DNA of 36,735 nt from Prevotella sp. (GCA_017509155.1 JAFWQE010000099.1:1-36735), one strand, 5' to 3'; shown: positions 1 to 8,551, counted from the stretch's first letter. The notes: generated by a model not told the origin, from the letters alone. Numbers and translations: made by a program.

Positions 1-120
1 CGCTCTGCCGGATTGTAATCCGGCAGTATTCAGTATAAGGATTTGTAATCCGCTTTCGTTTTCCGCATTACAAATGCTCATACTCATAGTGGTCGGATTG
101 CAAATCCGACCGAGCGGAAA
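1..120. repeat. REP-like palindromes
   Basis: Two strong palindromes lie here: GCCGGATTGTAATCCGGC at 7-24 and GTCGGATTGCAAATCCGAC at 92-110. Between them are two weaker, partly complementary copies of the same core (about 39-58 and 66-76). A related palindrome with the same GGTCGGAT...ATCCGACC ends occurs at 27053-27071. This resembles REP/BIME-type dispersed elements; no associated transposase gene is in the window. Assignment to a named family is inference. Confidence 0.6.
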
Positions 121-520
121 AACTCTGTGCCTCTGAGTCTCTGTGTTCAATTGATCATATAAGTTAATTCAACTTTCTGAAGTCCTATGTAGTTACGATT
201 TAGCTGTTTGGCTATTCTACGGGTTGCCGCTCCGCAAACAAATAGCTCCATAGCTAAATAGTAAATAAATCGTAAATAGTAAATCGTCAAGTAGTCAGGG
301 CGCGTGTAGCGTCGCAGACAAAGAATACAAGCTCTTTGAGCACCTCCTTCCCTCCTTAGACCAACGCCTTTTTGCTAACTGCATTTAGCATTTCTATCCC
401 GTGCGCGCACTTTAATTGTTAATCATTGAAAAAAACGCCCACCACCCGCCAAAATCTTTCGGCTCCGCCCTCTCCCTATTGAACTTTTTTCGTAACTTTG
501 CACCGTCTTAATGGGAGCGC
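121..520. other. Intergenic spacer with an 8-mer repeat, no gene seen
   Basis: No convincing ORF is present. Positions 123-151 hold three imperfect 8-mers of the type CTCTGTGC/CTCTGAGT/CTCTGTGT followed by TTCAAT; almost the same string recurs at 7911-7938, so it is a dispersed repeat. The rest is AT-rich with several TAAATAGTAAAT-like strings near 255-290. The aldolase promoter lies at its right end. Confidence 0.5.
493..500 (+). promoter_or_regulatory. Bacteroidota -7 box upstream of the aldolase gene
   Basis: TAACTTTG matches the Bacteroidota sigma-ABfr -7 consensus TAnnTTTG exactly and lies about 120 nt before the aldolase start. No clear TTTG -33 box is visible at the expected distance. 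Confidence 0.55.
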
Positions 521-578
521 GGACAACCTATTGTCCAGACTCCCAGACTCCAAAACTCCCAAACTCCTGGCAGTTTAG
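521..578 (+). repeat. Short repeat-cassette copy with 7-mer ACTCCCA/ACTCCAA units
   Basis: A hairpin GGACAA-CCTA-TTGTCC (521-536) is followed directly by CCAGACTCC and repeated AACTCCC/AACTCCT heptamers to about 578. The arrangement (GGAC...TTGTCC or TATCGTC, then tandem ACTCC units) matches the right half of the cassettes at 16.1, 28.3 and 34.4 kb. It falls in the 5' leader of the aldolase mRNA. Confidence 0.5.
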
Positions 579-622
579 GACAACCGAAGTTCAATTGATT
601 AACAACTAAATAAAAAACAATT

Positions 623-1633
623 ATGGTAGATTACAAAACACTCGGCCTCGTGAACACCAAGGACATGTTCGCCCGCGCCATCAACGGTGGCTACGCCATC
701 CCCGCCTTCAACTTCAACAACATGGAGCAGCTGCAGGCCATTATCAAGGCTTCTGCAGACCTGAAGAGCCCTGTCATCCTGCAGGTGTCTAAGGGTGCAC
801 GCAACTATGCCAACCAGACGCTGCTGCAGTACATGGCACAGGGAGCCGTGGAGTATGCAAAGGAACTCGGATGCAAGCACCCCGAAATCGCACTCCACCT
901 CGACCACGGAGACAGCTTCGAGACATGCAAGAGCTGCGTTGACTTCGGATTCTCAAGCGTCATGATCGACGGCTCGGCACTGCCCTACGAGGAGAACATC
1001 GCCCTCACCAAGAAGGTCGTGGAGTATGCCCACCAGTTTGATGTCACCGTAGAGGGTGAGCTCGGTGTGCTCGCCGGAGTAGAGGATGACGTCGTCGCTG
1101 CAGAGAGCCACTACACCAAGCCCGAGGAAGTCATCGACTTCGTCAGCCGCACGGGCGTTGACAGCCTCGCCATCTCCATCGGTACCTCGCACGGTGCCTA
1201 TAAGTTCACTCCCGAGCAGTGCACACGCGACCCGAAGACCGGCAAGCTCGTGCCACCGCCACTGGCATTCGACGTGCTCGACGCCATCATGGTCAAGCTC
1301 CCCGGATTCCCCATCGTGCTCCACGGTTCCAGCTCAGTGCCTCAGGAATACGTCGACATCATCAACGAGTACGGCGGCAAGCTCCCCGACGCAGTGGGTA
1401 TTCCCGAAGAGCAGCTCCGCAAGGCTTCGAAGAGCGCTGTCTGCAAGATCAACATCGACTCTGACTCACGTCTCGCCTTCACCGCTGCCGTGCGCAAGGT
1501 GCTCGCAGAGAAGCCCGGAGAGTTCGACCCGCGCAAGTACTGCGGCCCCGCTCGCGACGAGATGGAGAAGATGTACAAGCACAAGATCGTCGAGGTGCTC
1601 GGCTCCGACAACAAGCTCGCACAGCTCGACTAA
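623..1633 (+). CDS. fba: Class II fructose-1,6-bisphosphate aldolase
   Basis: Cytosolic zinc-dependent aldolase that cleaves fructose-1,6-bisphosphate to dihydroxyacetone phosphate and glyceraldehyde-3-phosphate in glycolysis, and the reverse in gluconeogenesis. The 336-residue product has the family motifs in order: HLDHGD (92-97, catalytic Asp94 and zinc ligand His95), VEGELG (143-148), GTSHGAYK (187-194, His190 a zinc ligand), LHGSSS (233-238, His234 a zinc ligand) and KINIDSD (275-281). Length fits the family. The ATG at 623 follows AT-rich sequence without a Shine-Dalgarno site, usual for this phylum. Codon use is strongly biased toward C-ending codons, as expected for a highly expressed gene. 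It appears monocistronic, with a strong terminator about 90 nt downstream. Confidence 0.96.
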   Translation: MVDYKTLGLVNTKDMFARAINGGYAIPAFNFNNMEQLQAIIKASADLKSPVILQVSKGARNYANQTLLQYMAQGAVEYAKELGCKHPEIALHLDHGDSFETCKSCVDFGFSSVMIDGSALPYEENIALTKKVVEYAHQFDVTVEGELGVLAGVEDDVVAAESHYTKPEEVIDFVSRTGVDSLAISIGTSHGAYKFTPEQCTRDPKTGKLVPPPLAFDVLDAIMVKLPGFPIVLHGSSSVPQEYVDIINEYGGKLPDAVGIPEEQLRKASKSAVCKINIDSDSRLAFTAAVRKVLAEKPGEFDPRKYCGPARDEMEKMYKHKIVEVLGSDNKLAQLD

Positions 1634-1719
1634 TACCCTGAGAGGTGGTAGCCCCCCAAGCCCCCGAGGGGGATGTGGTGAGCCCGAGGCGCCATGCACC
1701 CTGCATGCCCATCAGAACC

Positions 1720-1756
1720 AAAACGGGGGACGGACAAACAGCCCGTCCCCCGTTTT
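1720..1756 (+). terminator. Rho-independent terminator after the aldolase gene
   Basis: A perfect 14-bp stem (1720-1733 with 1743-1756; AAAACGGGGGACGG against CCGTCCCCCGTTTT) with a 9-nt loop ends in TTTT. It can work in both directions because of the flanking A and T runs. Confidence 0.85.
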
Positions 1757-1840
1757 CCCTTTATAACTCCCTCCCCTCTCCGCAACATCCCCCTCTGGGG
1801 CTTGGGGGGCTTCTCCCCTCTCACCTCTCAGTTCTCAGTT

Positions 1841-1870
1841 CTTTGCAAGCAAAGCGAACAAGTTCGAGCG
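1841..1870 (+). repeat. Double-hairpin module, copy 1
   Basis: CTTTGC-AA-GCAAAG (1841-1854) is followed at once by CGAAC-AA-GTTCG (1855-1866). Five other copies in the window keep both stems with different bases. It is preceded by TTC like most other copies. Confidence 0.6.
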
Positions 1871-1968
1871 TTCAGTTTGAGCCCTTGGGCTCATAAACAT
1901 CCCCCTCGGGTGCTTGGGGGGCTTCCCCCTCACTTGGACATCCCCCTCGGGGGCTTGGGGGGCTTCTC

Positions 1969-2000
1969 ACTTATCACTTATCACTTCTCACTTATCACTT
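1969..2000 (+). repeat. CACTTAT heptamer repeat abutting a start codon
   Basis: Tandem copies of CACTTAT/CACTTCT run from about 1969 to 2000 and end at the base before the ATG of the next gene. The repeat therefore forms the whole immediate 5' region where a ribosome would bind. Confidence 0.7.
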
Positions 2001-2918
2001 ATGAAATCCTTCCTCCTCACCTTCACTTTCCTGCTCACCGCGTCAATGGCAAAAGCCTACACGCCCATCGAGCACCGCTTCTACGATGGCATCGTCTTCT
2101 ATTCATGGATGTCCAGCATCGGCCGTACCACACCACGCTTCATCAGCGTTCAGATGGTAACAGGCGACAGGGCGCAGCTGCCACCTTACGAGATTGAGGT
2201 GGTAGAACGTCAGGTGGGCGACACCACACTGATGTTCACCGACAACCCCAACAGCCCCTCCATCCTTCCCTGGACAACCATGAAAGGCGACCGCGTGGAC
2301 TTCGAGCGATTCAAAAGCGGTTATGTCGCCGTGTTCAACGATGCCGACGACCAGCCGCGCAGCTATCTCTCCGGTTGCTACACCGTGGATCAGGCTGAGC
2401 GCGACGCCTTCGTCGCCATCTTCTGCGGCAAATACCACAACAAGCAGGGCGGGAAGCAAGCATCCATAGAACTCGACCGCATCACCATCGACGGATACAC
2501 CTACACAGGATGCCAGCAGCTGGTGGACGTACTCATGGACAACCTCTGGATGATTCACGTCGTCGACGACCAGCGCCACCACCTGATACTCCGCCAGACG
2601 ATCGACGGCGTCGACATCTACGATGCCGTGCCACTCACGCCCGAGACCTACACCTACGGCAAGCGCATCGCACAGCTCGTCTTCGACACCGCCGACAACA
2701 ACGTCCGCTACCCCTACGCCACCGACCTGCTGCCGCCCATGCACTGCATGCTCCGCTACTACGACCTGCCCATGCTCCAGCGCCTGCGCGACGAGGTGGC
2801 CGCCCGAATGCAGTCCGCCGCCACCCCTTCCATGCTCGACACCTACATCCTCAAGCAGACCGCCTGTCTCATCCGCTGGAAAAAGCAAGGCTCCATCGGT
2901 CTCATCATGAACAACTGA
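2001..2918 (+). CDS. Secreted or periplasmic protein of unknown function
   Basis: I do not recognise a family. The start at 2001 is preferred over upstream in-frame codons because it opens a clear signal peptide (MKSFLLTFTFLLTASMAKA, likely cleavage before YTP) and the upstream in-frame sequence is repeat DNA. The mature part of about 285 residues is hydrophilic, rich in Asp, Tyr and Thr, with no membrane segment after the signal and no lipobox. Base composition is high-GC with C-ending codons like the aldolase, supporting a real gene. It stands alone between repeat-rich spacers, so context gives no function. Total 305 residues. Confidence 0.75.
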   Translation: MKSFLLTFTFLLTASMAKAYTPIEHRFYDGIVFYSWMSSIGRTTPRFISVQMVTGDRAQLPPYEIEVVERQVGDTTLMFTDNPNSPSILPWTTMKGDRVDFERFKSGYVAVFNDADDQPRSYLSGCYTVDQAERDAFVAIFCGKYHNKQGGKQASIELDRITIDGYTYTGCQQLVDVLMDNLWMIHVVDDQRHHLILRQTIDGVDIYDAVPLTPETYTYGKRIAQLVFDTADNNVRYPYATDLLPPMHCMLRYYDLPMLQRLRDEVAARMQSAATPSMLDTYILKQTACLIRWKKQGSIGLIMNN

Positions 2919-3054
2919 CTGCTCCGCACACACGTATTTTTTCTATGCCTGCGGCGCTTTTATATGCCTGCGGCGCTACACAAATACGCGCGAATACACA
3001 TGAATTTTTCATAAATATTATTTTTGAGCCATTACATGTCTATTCAAGCACATT

Positions 3055-3083
3055 CTTTGCAAGCAAAGCGGCAAAGCCGAGCG
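3055..3083 (+). repeat. Double-hairpin module, copy 2
   Basis: CTTTGC-AA-GCAAAG then CGGC-AAA-GCCG, inserted between AAGCACATTC (3046-3055) and GTGTAGCGCC (3085 on). The uninterrupted form of this junction is seen at 3299-3318. Confidence 0.7.
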
Positions 3084-3190
3084 CGTGTAGCGCCGCAGGC
3101 AACCCAACGCGCCGCAGGCGTAAAACATAAATCTACACGAATTTGTCATAAATATATTTTTGAGCCATTACATGTCTATTCATGCGCATT

Positions 3191-3219
3191 CTTTGCAAGC
3201 AAAGCGGCAAAGCCGAGCG
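3191..3219 (+). repeat. Double-hairpin module, copy 3
   Basis: Same sequence as copy 2, again between CATTC and GTGTAGCGCC, in the second unit of the array. Both stems are intact. Confidence 0.7.
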
Positions 3220-3464
3220 CGTGTAGCGCCGCAGGCGTAATACATAAATCTACACGAATACGTCATAAATATATTTTTGAGCCATTATATGTCTATTCAA
3301 GCACATTCGTGTAGCGCCGCAGGCAACCCAACGCGCCGCAGGCGTAAAACATAAATCTACACGAATATGTCATAAATATTCTTGAGCCATTACATGTCAA
3401 TTCGTGTAGCGCCGCAGGCATATAAAACACGCGCGCACATATATATTATATGTACCCCCTCCCC

Positions 3465-3561
3465 AAAACATTTTCAAACTATTTTCATCTCGATTTTGTG
3501 TCCTCCCCCCTCTTTCCTCCCTAAAACATTTTCAAGATAATTTTATCTCGATTTTTTGTCC
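3465..3561. repeat. Imperfect direct repeat, period about 58 bp
   Basis: AAAACATTTTCAA...ATCTCGATTTT...TGTCC occurs at about 3465-3502 and again at 3523-3561, separated by C-rich sequence. It belongs to the non-coding spacer before the large surface-protein gene. Confidence 0.5.
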
Positions 3562-3595
3562 TTTCGCCCCCCGACTCTATGTCCCGCCACCCAAC

Positions 3596-3607
3596 GTAAA
3601 CGTTTAC
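3596..3607. promoter_or_regulatory. Operator-like palindrome GTAAACGTTTAC
   Basis: A perfect 12-bp palindrome lies about 78 nt upstream of the promoter of the 1262-residue surface protein. Its form resembles operators of LacI-family regulators (for example the PurR box core AAACGTTT). No such regulator is encoded in the window; the assignment is inference. Confidence 0.35.
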
Positions 3608-3661
3608 AACTTCCCTAAACTGTTAAATTTTCTTTACATGAAAAAGAAAAATCTTATTTCC

Positions 3662-3692
3662 TTTCTCATTTTTTTTGTTTTGCGTAACTTTG
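3662..3692 (+). promoter_or_regulatory. Promoter of the large surface protein
   Basis: TTTC (3662-3665), 19 nt, then TAACTTTG (3685-3692) fits the Bacteroidota TTTG-N19-TAnnTTTG promoter with one mismatch in the -33 box. It lies about 90 nt before the start codon. Confidence 0.6.
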
Positions 3693-3784
3693 CACCCGAT
3701 TTGGCAGCGAAAAACTGCCCTCGAACATCCGCGTTTATACTCGATTCAAAATAATAAATTCAATAAATTATTAACTTAAGAAAA

Positions 3785-6700
3785 ATGAAAAGGTATTTAC
3801 TATTAGTAATGCTTTGCGTCTGCGTCTCGATAGGGGCGTGGGCTGGTGCCACGATGACAGAAGATTCAGAAAAGAACTTTGTCATCACGACAGATGGTGA
3901 CGGTGACTTGGAGACACTTTCTGATTGGAAGTCACTACAAGGTAATTCAGAAAGTGCCGCTAATAGCATCACAGTTATTGGTGCTTTGTCACAGACGGGG
4001 TTTGATAAAATTATAAATCATTTAAACCCTTATGGGAACGGGAATTACGCATTGAAAATGGATTTATCAAGAGCAAACATGGATGGTTTGGTATTTCCGG
4101 CAATGAATGCTAGTATTTATGATTATAGGGCGGGATATGTTAATAAACTAATACTTCCAAAAGGAATTGCCATGCCCACAGACCTTTCTTCGGGTACAAA
4201 CTACAACCAAAATGGACAATTAAAAACAATTTATTCATTTGATGGAACGACGGTTACTGTAGCTATTCTGAATGACTCTGGTGATGAAAATGTCATCTAT
4301 GACGACATTATCAGTGACACTCAGTATTATGACCCAGTTGAAAAGTATGCTGTTATAGGAAATAATTCAGAATTAGTTACAAAGGTAAAAGAAAAACTCA
4401 AAGCAGAAGGAAAAACCGTTGAGGAAGCTGCAGCTCCCCCCTACGTTCTTTCCAGCAGCACATGGAAACTCATTGACAATAACACAGAAAACAACAGCAT
4501 CGGCGACCAGATCTATTGGAAGGTCGATGGTACAGAAACACCAAACCCTGAGGTTACAATCAATGTGGCAGAGGCTGGTGGGCTCAAGGCCATACTCGAA
4601 CAACTTGAGGACGATGGATATCGCAGCCAGTTTACCAAGATGGTGATTACGGGTGAGCTGAACGAAACAGACATGCTGAACCTGAGCATGGTAAATGCTG
4701 ATGCACTTGACATGTCTGGTGTAACTCTTGTGGAAAACCGACCAGACGGGAAGAGCATTCTTTCGCAAGCTGGTAATACTGTCGTTCGCTTACTTGTGCT
4801 TCCCGAAGGCTTAAAGCGTGATGAAGTGAAGGACGATGGGGGGAATGTGACTCAAATGGGGGTCGTAAATGCTGCTACACTCAGTGGCTTTGGAAACCTT
4901 TACTCTGCTGTTTCTCTGGAAAGAAAACCTGGAGCAACATCAACTGATCATGAAACATATACTCTCACGTCCTATGTCAAAAAGCCCGGTTCTTTGCAGA
5001 GTGCCGTGATGCTTATTGATGGATGGGGATATAATGGCACAAAGAATATTGGAACTGGATCAAGTAGCGTTACGGGTGTAATGCTGACAGGAAATAGTCA
5101 GACACAATATTTGAAGGATATTGTCGTTTCTGGAACAATTAATGCATACGACATTACCGGTGAGGCCGTTCTTAAGAATGGACATATCGAATATGAGCCT
5201 CAAAAGTCTCCGTCAGAACCTGTGCATGGAGCTGTGAAGCATGGCGTGGTTACTGGATACACAGTCTATGGCCCGTTTAATGGTGCTGTGCTTACGTCAA
5301 TTGACCTTCGTGATGCAGAGTTCTATGATTTCCCAACGTACAAGGCCGATTTCACCATTGCTAAACTCGGTATCATGGACCAAACTAATACCCATAAACT
5401 AGTGATACCTGAAAAGGAATCGGTTTATGAGATTCCTGGTGATTTCCTGTATGTGGCTAACGGTTCAATGAATGGACTAAAAGAGATCTGTATCCCATCA
5501 AACATTAAGTACATCCGTGCATACGCCTTCACAGGCTCACTTGACCATATCTGGACAACAGCAGGTTCTGCTTCGTATGAAGATGCCAATACAAAATATG
5601 ACAACGGTGCAGTGACAGTTCAAGATGGCGAAAACATCGTTCACTATGGATACAATGAGAATTATGCTGCGTATCAATATGGAACGTATACCTTCTCAAG
5701 CAACCTCAAGCTCATTGAGACAAATGCCTTTGCGAATTCTACAGCTCATGTGAAGGATGTCTATGTGCTGGCTCTTGAAGCACCAGAATGTCACGTTGAT
5801 GCATTCACGACAGCCATGTATTATGGAGATAACGGCTATGACCCGAATGTAATTAATGATCAGGGTATTGTGACTCGTGATGCTTATTGTAAATCAAACT
5901 ATCAGTGGATTACGATGCTACATTATCCTAAGGAAGTGCAGGCTCCTAACTTGCAGCGCTACACAGACCCAACCCGTGACTATTCGATTGCCACAGGTGA
6001 GAAGGACGGTAATGGCGCAACAATCTATTTCCCGAACCATTCCGAATTTGGCTATGCCTATGGTCAAGGAACAACTGGATATGTGTGGGATGGCTGGGAA
6101 CCAAAACGCACAGGTTATGCTAATGCTATTCAATACAGTGGAACGATCGGCGCTAACGGATGGCAAGTTGCAGATCAAAGCAGTGCCAATGCATTGTATA
6201 ACAGCAACCCCAATGACGAGAAGACTCTCAAGACGTTCTATGACGTGACTGATGGCGGTAATAAAGATGTTGCGGCTCCAGACCCAGCGCCCGTTACTAT
6301 TCATGATATATACTGGAGTGAGCGTGATTATAAGTTGGCAGATGAACAAGTAGACGCGAGTTATGTAAAGCTATATGATGCCGACTATCGTGGATGGCAC
6401 CAGTTCGTGCTGAACGGTTATTCGGCTAACACGACTCGCATCGTCGAGTTCGAACGTTCTTACATTACGGACAGTGACTGGTGGACAGTCTGCCTGCCTT
6501 ACGATTTGACTCGTGCAGAGATGATACGTTTCTTTGGTGACAAGGATAGTGGAAAGATTCCTTATCTGAGCCGTCTGTTGTATGTAACCCGAGATGTCGA
6601 GAATACCCATATCACACTTAATTTCTCGAAGAACCTGATGGAGCATAAGGAAATCATGGCCAAGGAAGGTGATGTGCATGGACAGCTGAACAATGGTATC

Positions 6701-7573
6701 AACGACGATCATTCTTATGGTATCGTGACTGTCAGCGAGACAGAGGCACCTGGCGATAATGACGTAGTACTCCATGCTGGTGTTCCTTATGTGATTAAGC
6801 CCTACATACCGACAAAGACAGAAGCCAACAAGAATCAGGAGAACGTGTCACGAAAGTTCGCTTTCTATAAAGATAATCCTGAAGATGAGGCTCTTTATGA
6901 GAAACTGAAAGCTGCTCGCGAGATGAATGGGCGAGCTATGATAGACCTTGTCGAGGCTGGTCTCTACACGGTGCCTGCTCTGATTATAAATAATACGAGC
7001 GACAATATGCATGAGGCGGAGAAAACAGATAAGGTAATCAAGATTAATAATGTTGAATACCCTGTTTCCGATAAATTCACTTATACGATGGTCGGCTCGT
7101 TCTTCAAGAACGTATTACCACAGCACAGCTATTATCTTGGTTGGAAGTGGACCGATAAAGCAAATAATGAAGGCAAGGCATGTTTCTTCTATAAAGATAC
7201 TAATACCATCAAGTGGGCATGGACGAACAATACAGCTATCATTTGTCCGAACTGGGATGCAACATCTACCGTTCATGAGGCAGGAAGTACAGCTGATCCT
7301 GCACGTTGGATTGTCCCCGATGATAAGTACACATTTGAATCTGATGATTTTGTAGCCACTGCTGGTGCAAAGCGCGTTCTTGATATTACCATTGACAGCG
7401 ATCCTGCCGATGAAATAGGAATGGCAACAGGTATTGTTGAAGTGAACACGAATACAAAGGAAAGCCAGCCTATCCGCGTATATGGATTGAATGGCTCTTA
7501 CGTTGGCAGCACGCTCAACGGCCTTTCGAAAGGTGTATATATGGTAAACGGTAAGAAATACATCGTGAAGTAA
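3785..7573 (+). CDS. Large BspA-like LRR surface protein with C-terminal sorting-like domain
   Basis: Predicted cell-surface protein of 1262 residues. A signal peptide is visible (MKRYLLLVMLCVCVSIGAWA). Around residues 565-675 are BspA-type leucine-rich repeats (LKEICIPSNIKYIRAYAF and LKLIETNAFAN). A segment with DSDWWTVCLPYDL near residue 896 is of a type I associate with Prevotella surface proteins. The last 45 residues (GIVEVNT...IRVYGLNGSYVG...KGVYMVNGKKYIVK) resemble type IX secretion C-terminal domains, so export to the surface is likely but not proven. By eye the gene is clearly more AT-rich and less codon-biased than flanking genes, suggesting recent or divergent origin. It is followed 23 nt later by a small acidic ORF, probably in the same transcript. 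Confidence 0.88.
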   Translation: MKRYLLLVMLCVCVSIGAWAGATMTEDSEKNFVITTDGDGDLETLSDWKSLQGNSESAANSITVIGALSQTGFDKIINHLNPYGNGNYALKMDLSRANMDGLVFPAMNASIYDYRAGYVNKLILPKGIAMPTDLSSGTNYNQNGQLKTIYSFDGTTVTVAILNDSGDENVIYDDIISDTQYYDPVEKYAVIGNNSELVTKVKEKLKAEGKTVEEAAAPPYVLSSSTWKLIDNNTENNSIGDQIYWKVDGTETPNPEVTINVAEAGGLKAILEQLEDDGYRSQFTKMVITGELNETDMLNLSMVNADALDMSGVTLVENRPDGKSILSQAGNTVVRLLVLPEGLKRDEVKDDGGNVTQMGVVNAATLSGFGNLYSAVSLERKPGATSTDHETYTLTSYVKKPGSLQSAVMLIDGWGYNGTKNIGTGSSSVTGVMLTGNSQTQYLKDIVVSGTINAYDITGEAVLKNGHIEYEPQKSPSEPVHGAVKHGVVTGYTVYGPFNGAVLTSIDLRDAEFYDFPTYKADFTIAKLGIMDQTNTHKLVIPEKESVYEIPGDFLYVANGSMNGLKEICIPSNIKYIRAYAFTGSLDHIWTTAGSASYEDANTKYDNGAVTVQDGENIVHYGYNENYAAYQYGTYTFSSNLKLIETNAFANSTAHVKDVYVLALEAPECHVDAFTTAMYYGDNGYDPNVINDQGIVTRDAYCKSNYQWITMLHYPKEVQAPNLQRYTDPTRDYSIATGEKDGNGATIYFPNHSEFGYAYGQGTTGYVWDGWEPKRTGYANAIQYSGTIGANGWQVADQSSANALYNSNPNDEKTLKTFYDVTDGGNKDVAAPDPAPVTIHDIYWSERDYKLADEQVDASYVKLYDADYRGWHQFVLNGYSANTTRIVEFERSYITDSDWWTVCLPYDLTRAEMIRFFGDKDSGKIPYLSRLLYVTRDVENTHITLNFSKNLMEHKEIMAKEGDVHGQLNNGINDDHSYGIVTVSETEAPGDNDVVLHAGVPYVIKPYIPTKTEANKNQENVSRKFAFYKDNPEDEALYEKLKAAREMNGRAMIDLVEAGLYTVPALIINNTSDNMHEAEKTDKVIKINNVEYPVSDKFTYTMVGSFFKNVLPQHSYYLGWKWTDKANNEGKACFFYKDTNTIKWAWTNNTAIICPNWDATSTVHEAGSTADPARWIVPDDKYTFESDDFVATAGAKRVLDITIDSDPADEIGMATGIVEVNTNTKESQPIRVYGLNGSYVGSTLNGLSKGVYMVNGKKYIVK

Positions 7574-7596
7574 TAAGATAAAGGAGACTCAATTAA

Positions 7597-7800
7597 ATGA
7601 AGAAAGTATATTTCAAGCCGCTGACAGAGAGAATATTCCTCGAACCTGCTCAGATGATAGCTGGTAGTGATAGAAGTCAGAGCGGACTTCCAGAAATGCA
7701 GGAAGATATTGAAAATTCAAGCAATCAGGATGACGAAGGTCTAGATAATGGACAGGATGACGGTATACGTTCTAAGGAGAATTATATCCTTTGGGATTAA
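7597..7800 (+). CDS. Small acidic protein downstream of the surface protein
   Basis: 67 residues starting MKKVYFKPLTERIFLEPAQM, with a central IAGSD and an acidic Asp/Glu/Asn-rich second half ending in NYILWD. It has no true signal peptide or membrane helix. It lies 23 nt after the large surface protein and before a strong terminator, so the two are probably co-transcribed. From memory, Bacteroidales genomes contain many short proteins of this look (MKK, a short beta-like stretch, an M-I/L-AGS motif, acidic tail); their function is unknown to me. A leader-like or processed peptide is possible but speculative. Confidence 0.75.
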   Translation: MKKVYFKPLTERIFLEPAQMIAGSDRSQSGLPEMQEDIENSSNQDDEGLDNGQDDGIRSKENYILWD

Positions 7801-7825
7801 AGACGTCTATTCTCTTTATACTAAC

Positions 7826-7858
7826 AAAAGGAACTCGCGATTTCCGTGAGTTCCTTTT
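7826..7858 (+). terminator. Rho-independent terminator
   Basis: Perfect 11-bp stem AAAAGGAACTC / GAGTTCCTTTT (7826-7836 with 7848-7858) with an 11-nt loop, ending in TTTT, just after the small acidic gene. Confidence 0.85.
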
Positions 7859-7996
7859 ATGATGTTAACATGGTAAGCATCCGTTGAATTACATGTTGTA
7901 GCTGAAGACCTCTGCGTCTCAGTGTCTCTGTGTTCAATATATAAACTATATTTCCTACACAGTAAATATCAATTGTTCTTGAGTTAATATTTTGTA

Positions 7997-8021
7997 GAGG
8001 CTCGCCGCGATGGCGAGCCTC
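7997..8021. repeat. Perfect 10-bp hairpin
   Basis: GAGGCTCGCC, a 5-nt loop, then GGCGAGCCTC. It is followed by AATTCTTTG rather than a clean T-run, so it may be a weak terminator or a REP-like unit. The CTCTGCGTC repeat related to 123-151 lies just upstream at 7911-7938. Confidence 0.5.
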
Positions 8022-8116
8022 AATTCTTTGTCTGGTTACATACTTCTACCCACAAGTATACTCAAAAAGCAGGTAACAAAAGCATGGAAAATGCGTCTAT
8101 AGTTATCAGGAACAGA

Positions 8117-8551
8117 TCACGATTGGGTGGTTGCCGATATCACGAATTTGAGAATTACAGAATTGAGTCTACTTGAAAAAGTCCCAAAGGGACGAAAAGA
8201 CCACAGAAAGGGGCGTAACCCCTTCTTGACAATCAAGGGGTTGCAGAAGAGCCCCGAAAGGTCACGATTTGGTGGTTGCCGATATCACGAATTCGAGAAT
8301 TACAGAATTGAGTCTACTTGAAAAAGTCCCAAAGGGACGAAAAGACCACAGAAAGAGGCGTAACCCCTTCAAGGAAATCGAGGAGTTACAGAAGAGCCCC
8401 GAAAGGTCACGATTTGGTGGCTGCCGATATCACGAATTCGAGAATTACAGAATTGAGTCTACTTGAAAAAGTCCCAAAGGGAATAAAGACCACAGGGAGG
8501 GTGTAACCCCTTCTTGGAAATCGAAGAGTTACAGAAGAGCCCCGAAAGGGC
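8117..8551. repeat. Three tandem copies of a 145-bp repeat
   Basis: Units begin at 8117, 8262 and 8407, giving an exact 145-bp period; the third copy diverges near its end. Each contains small palindromes (GTCCCAAAGGGAC, GGGGCGTAACCCC-like) and the string CACGAATTCGAGAATTACAG. ORFs within it only mirror the repeat. A diverged partial copy in the opposite direction is at about 8618-8647, and another at 12001-12079. The spacer 7801-8680 holds no gene. Confidence 0.85.

Larger units (their letters stand above)
1652..1966. repeat. Four copies of a C-rich palindromic repeat
   Basis: A unit of the form ACATCCCCCTCGGGGGCTTG followed by GGGGGCTTC occurs at about 1787-1813, 1898-1923 and 1938-1965, and once in reverse orientation at 1652-1676. 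Each copy can fold (CCCCC TCG GGGGG). The reverse copy and the three forward copies face each other across the terminator at 1720-1756. Function unknown; a dispersed REP-like element is the likely explanation. Confidence 0.6.
2945..3425. repeat. Array of degenerate palindromic elements
   Basis: Four copies of a core (TGAGCCATTACATGTCTATT, starting near 3025, 3161, 3278 and 3383) are separated by GTGTAGCGCCGCAGGC and CATAAATCTACACGAAT strings. Intervals shrink from about 136 to 117 to 105 bp because some copies carry extra inserts, including the double-hairpin module at 3056-3084 and 3192-3220. A solitary intact relative with perfect 30-bp arms is at 22407-22510. No gene is present between 2919 and 3784. 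Confidence 0.75.

Noticed and set aside
3639..3755. A 38-codon ORF with a signal-like N-terminus (MKKKNLISFLIFFVL)
   Set aside because: It overlaps the promoter -33 and -7 boxes of the surface-protein gene, so it would not be transcribed intact; AT-rich chance ORF.
8117..8551. CRISPR array
   Set aside because: The whole 145-bp unit repeats with no unique spacers, and no cas genes are present.
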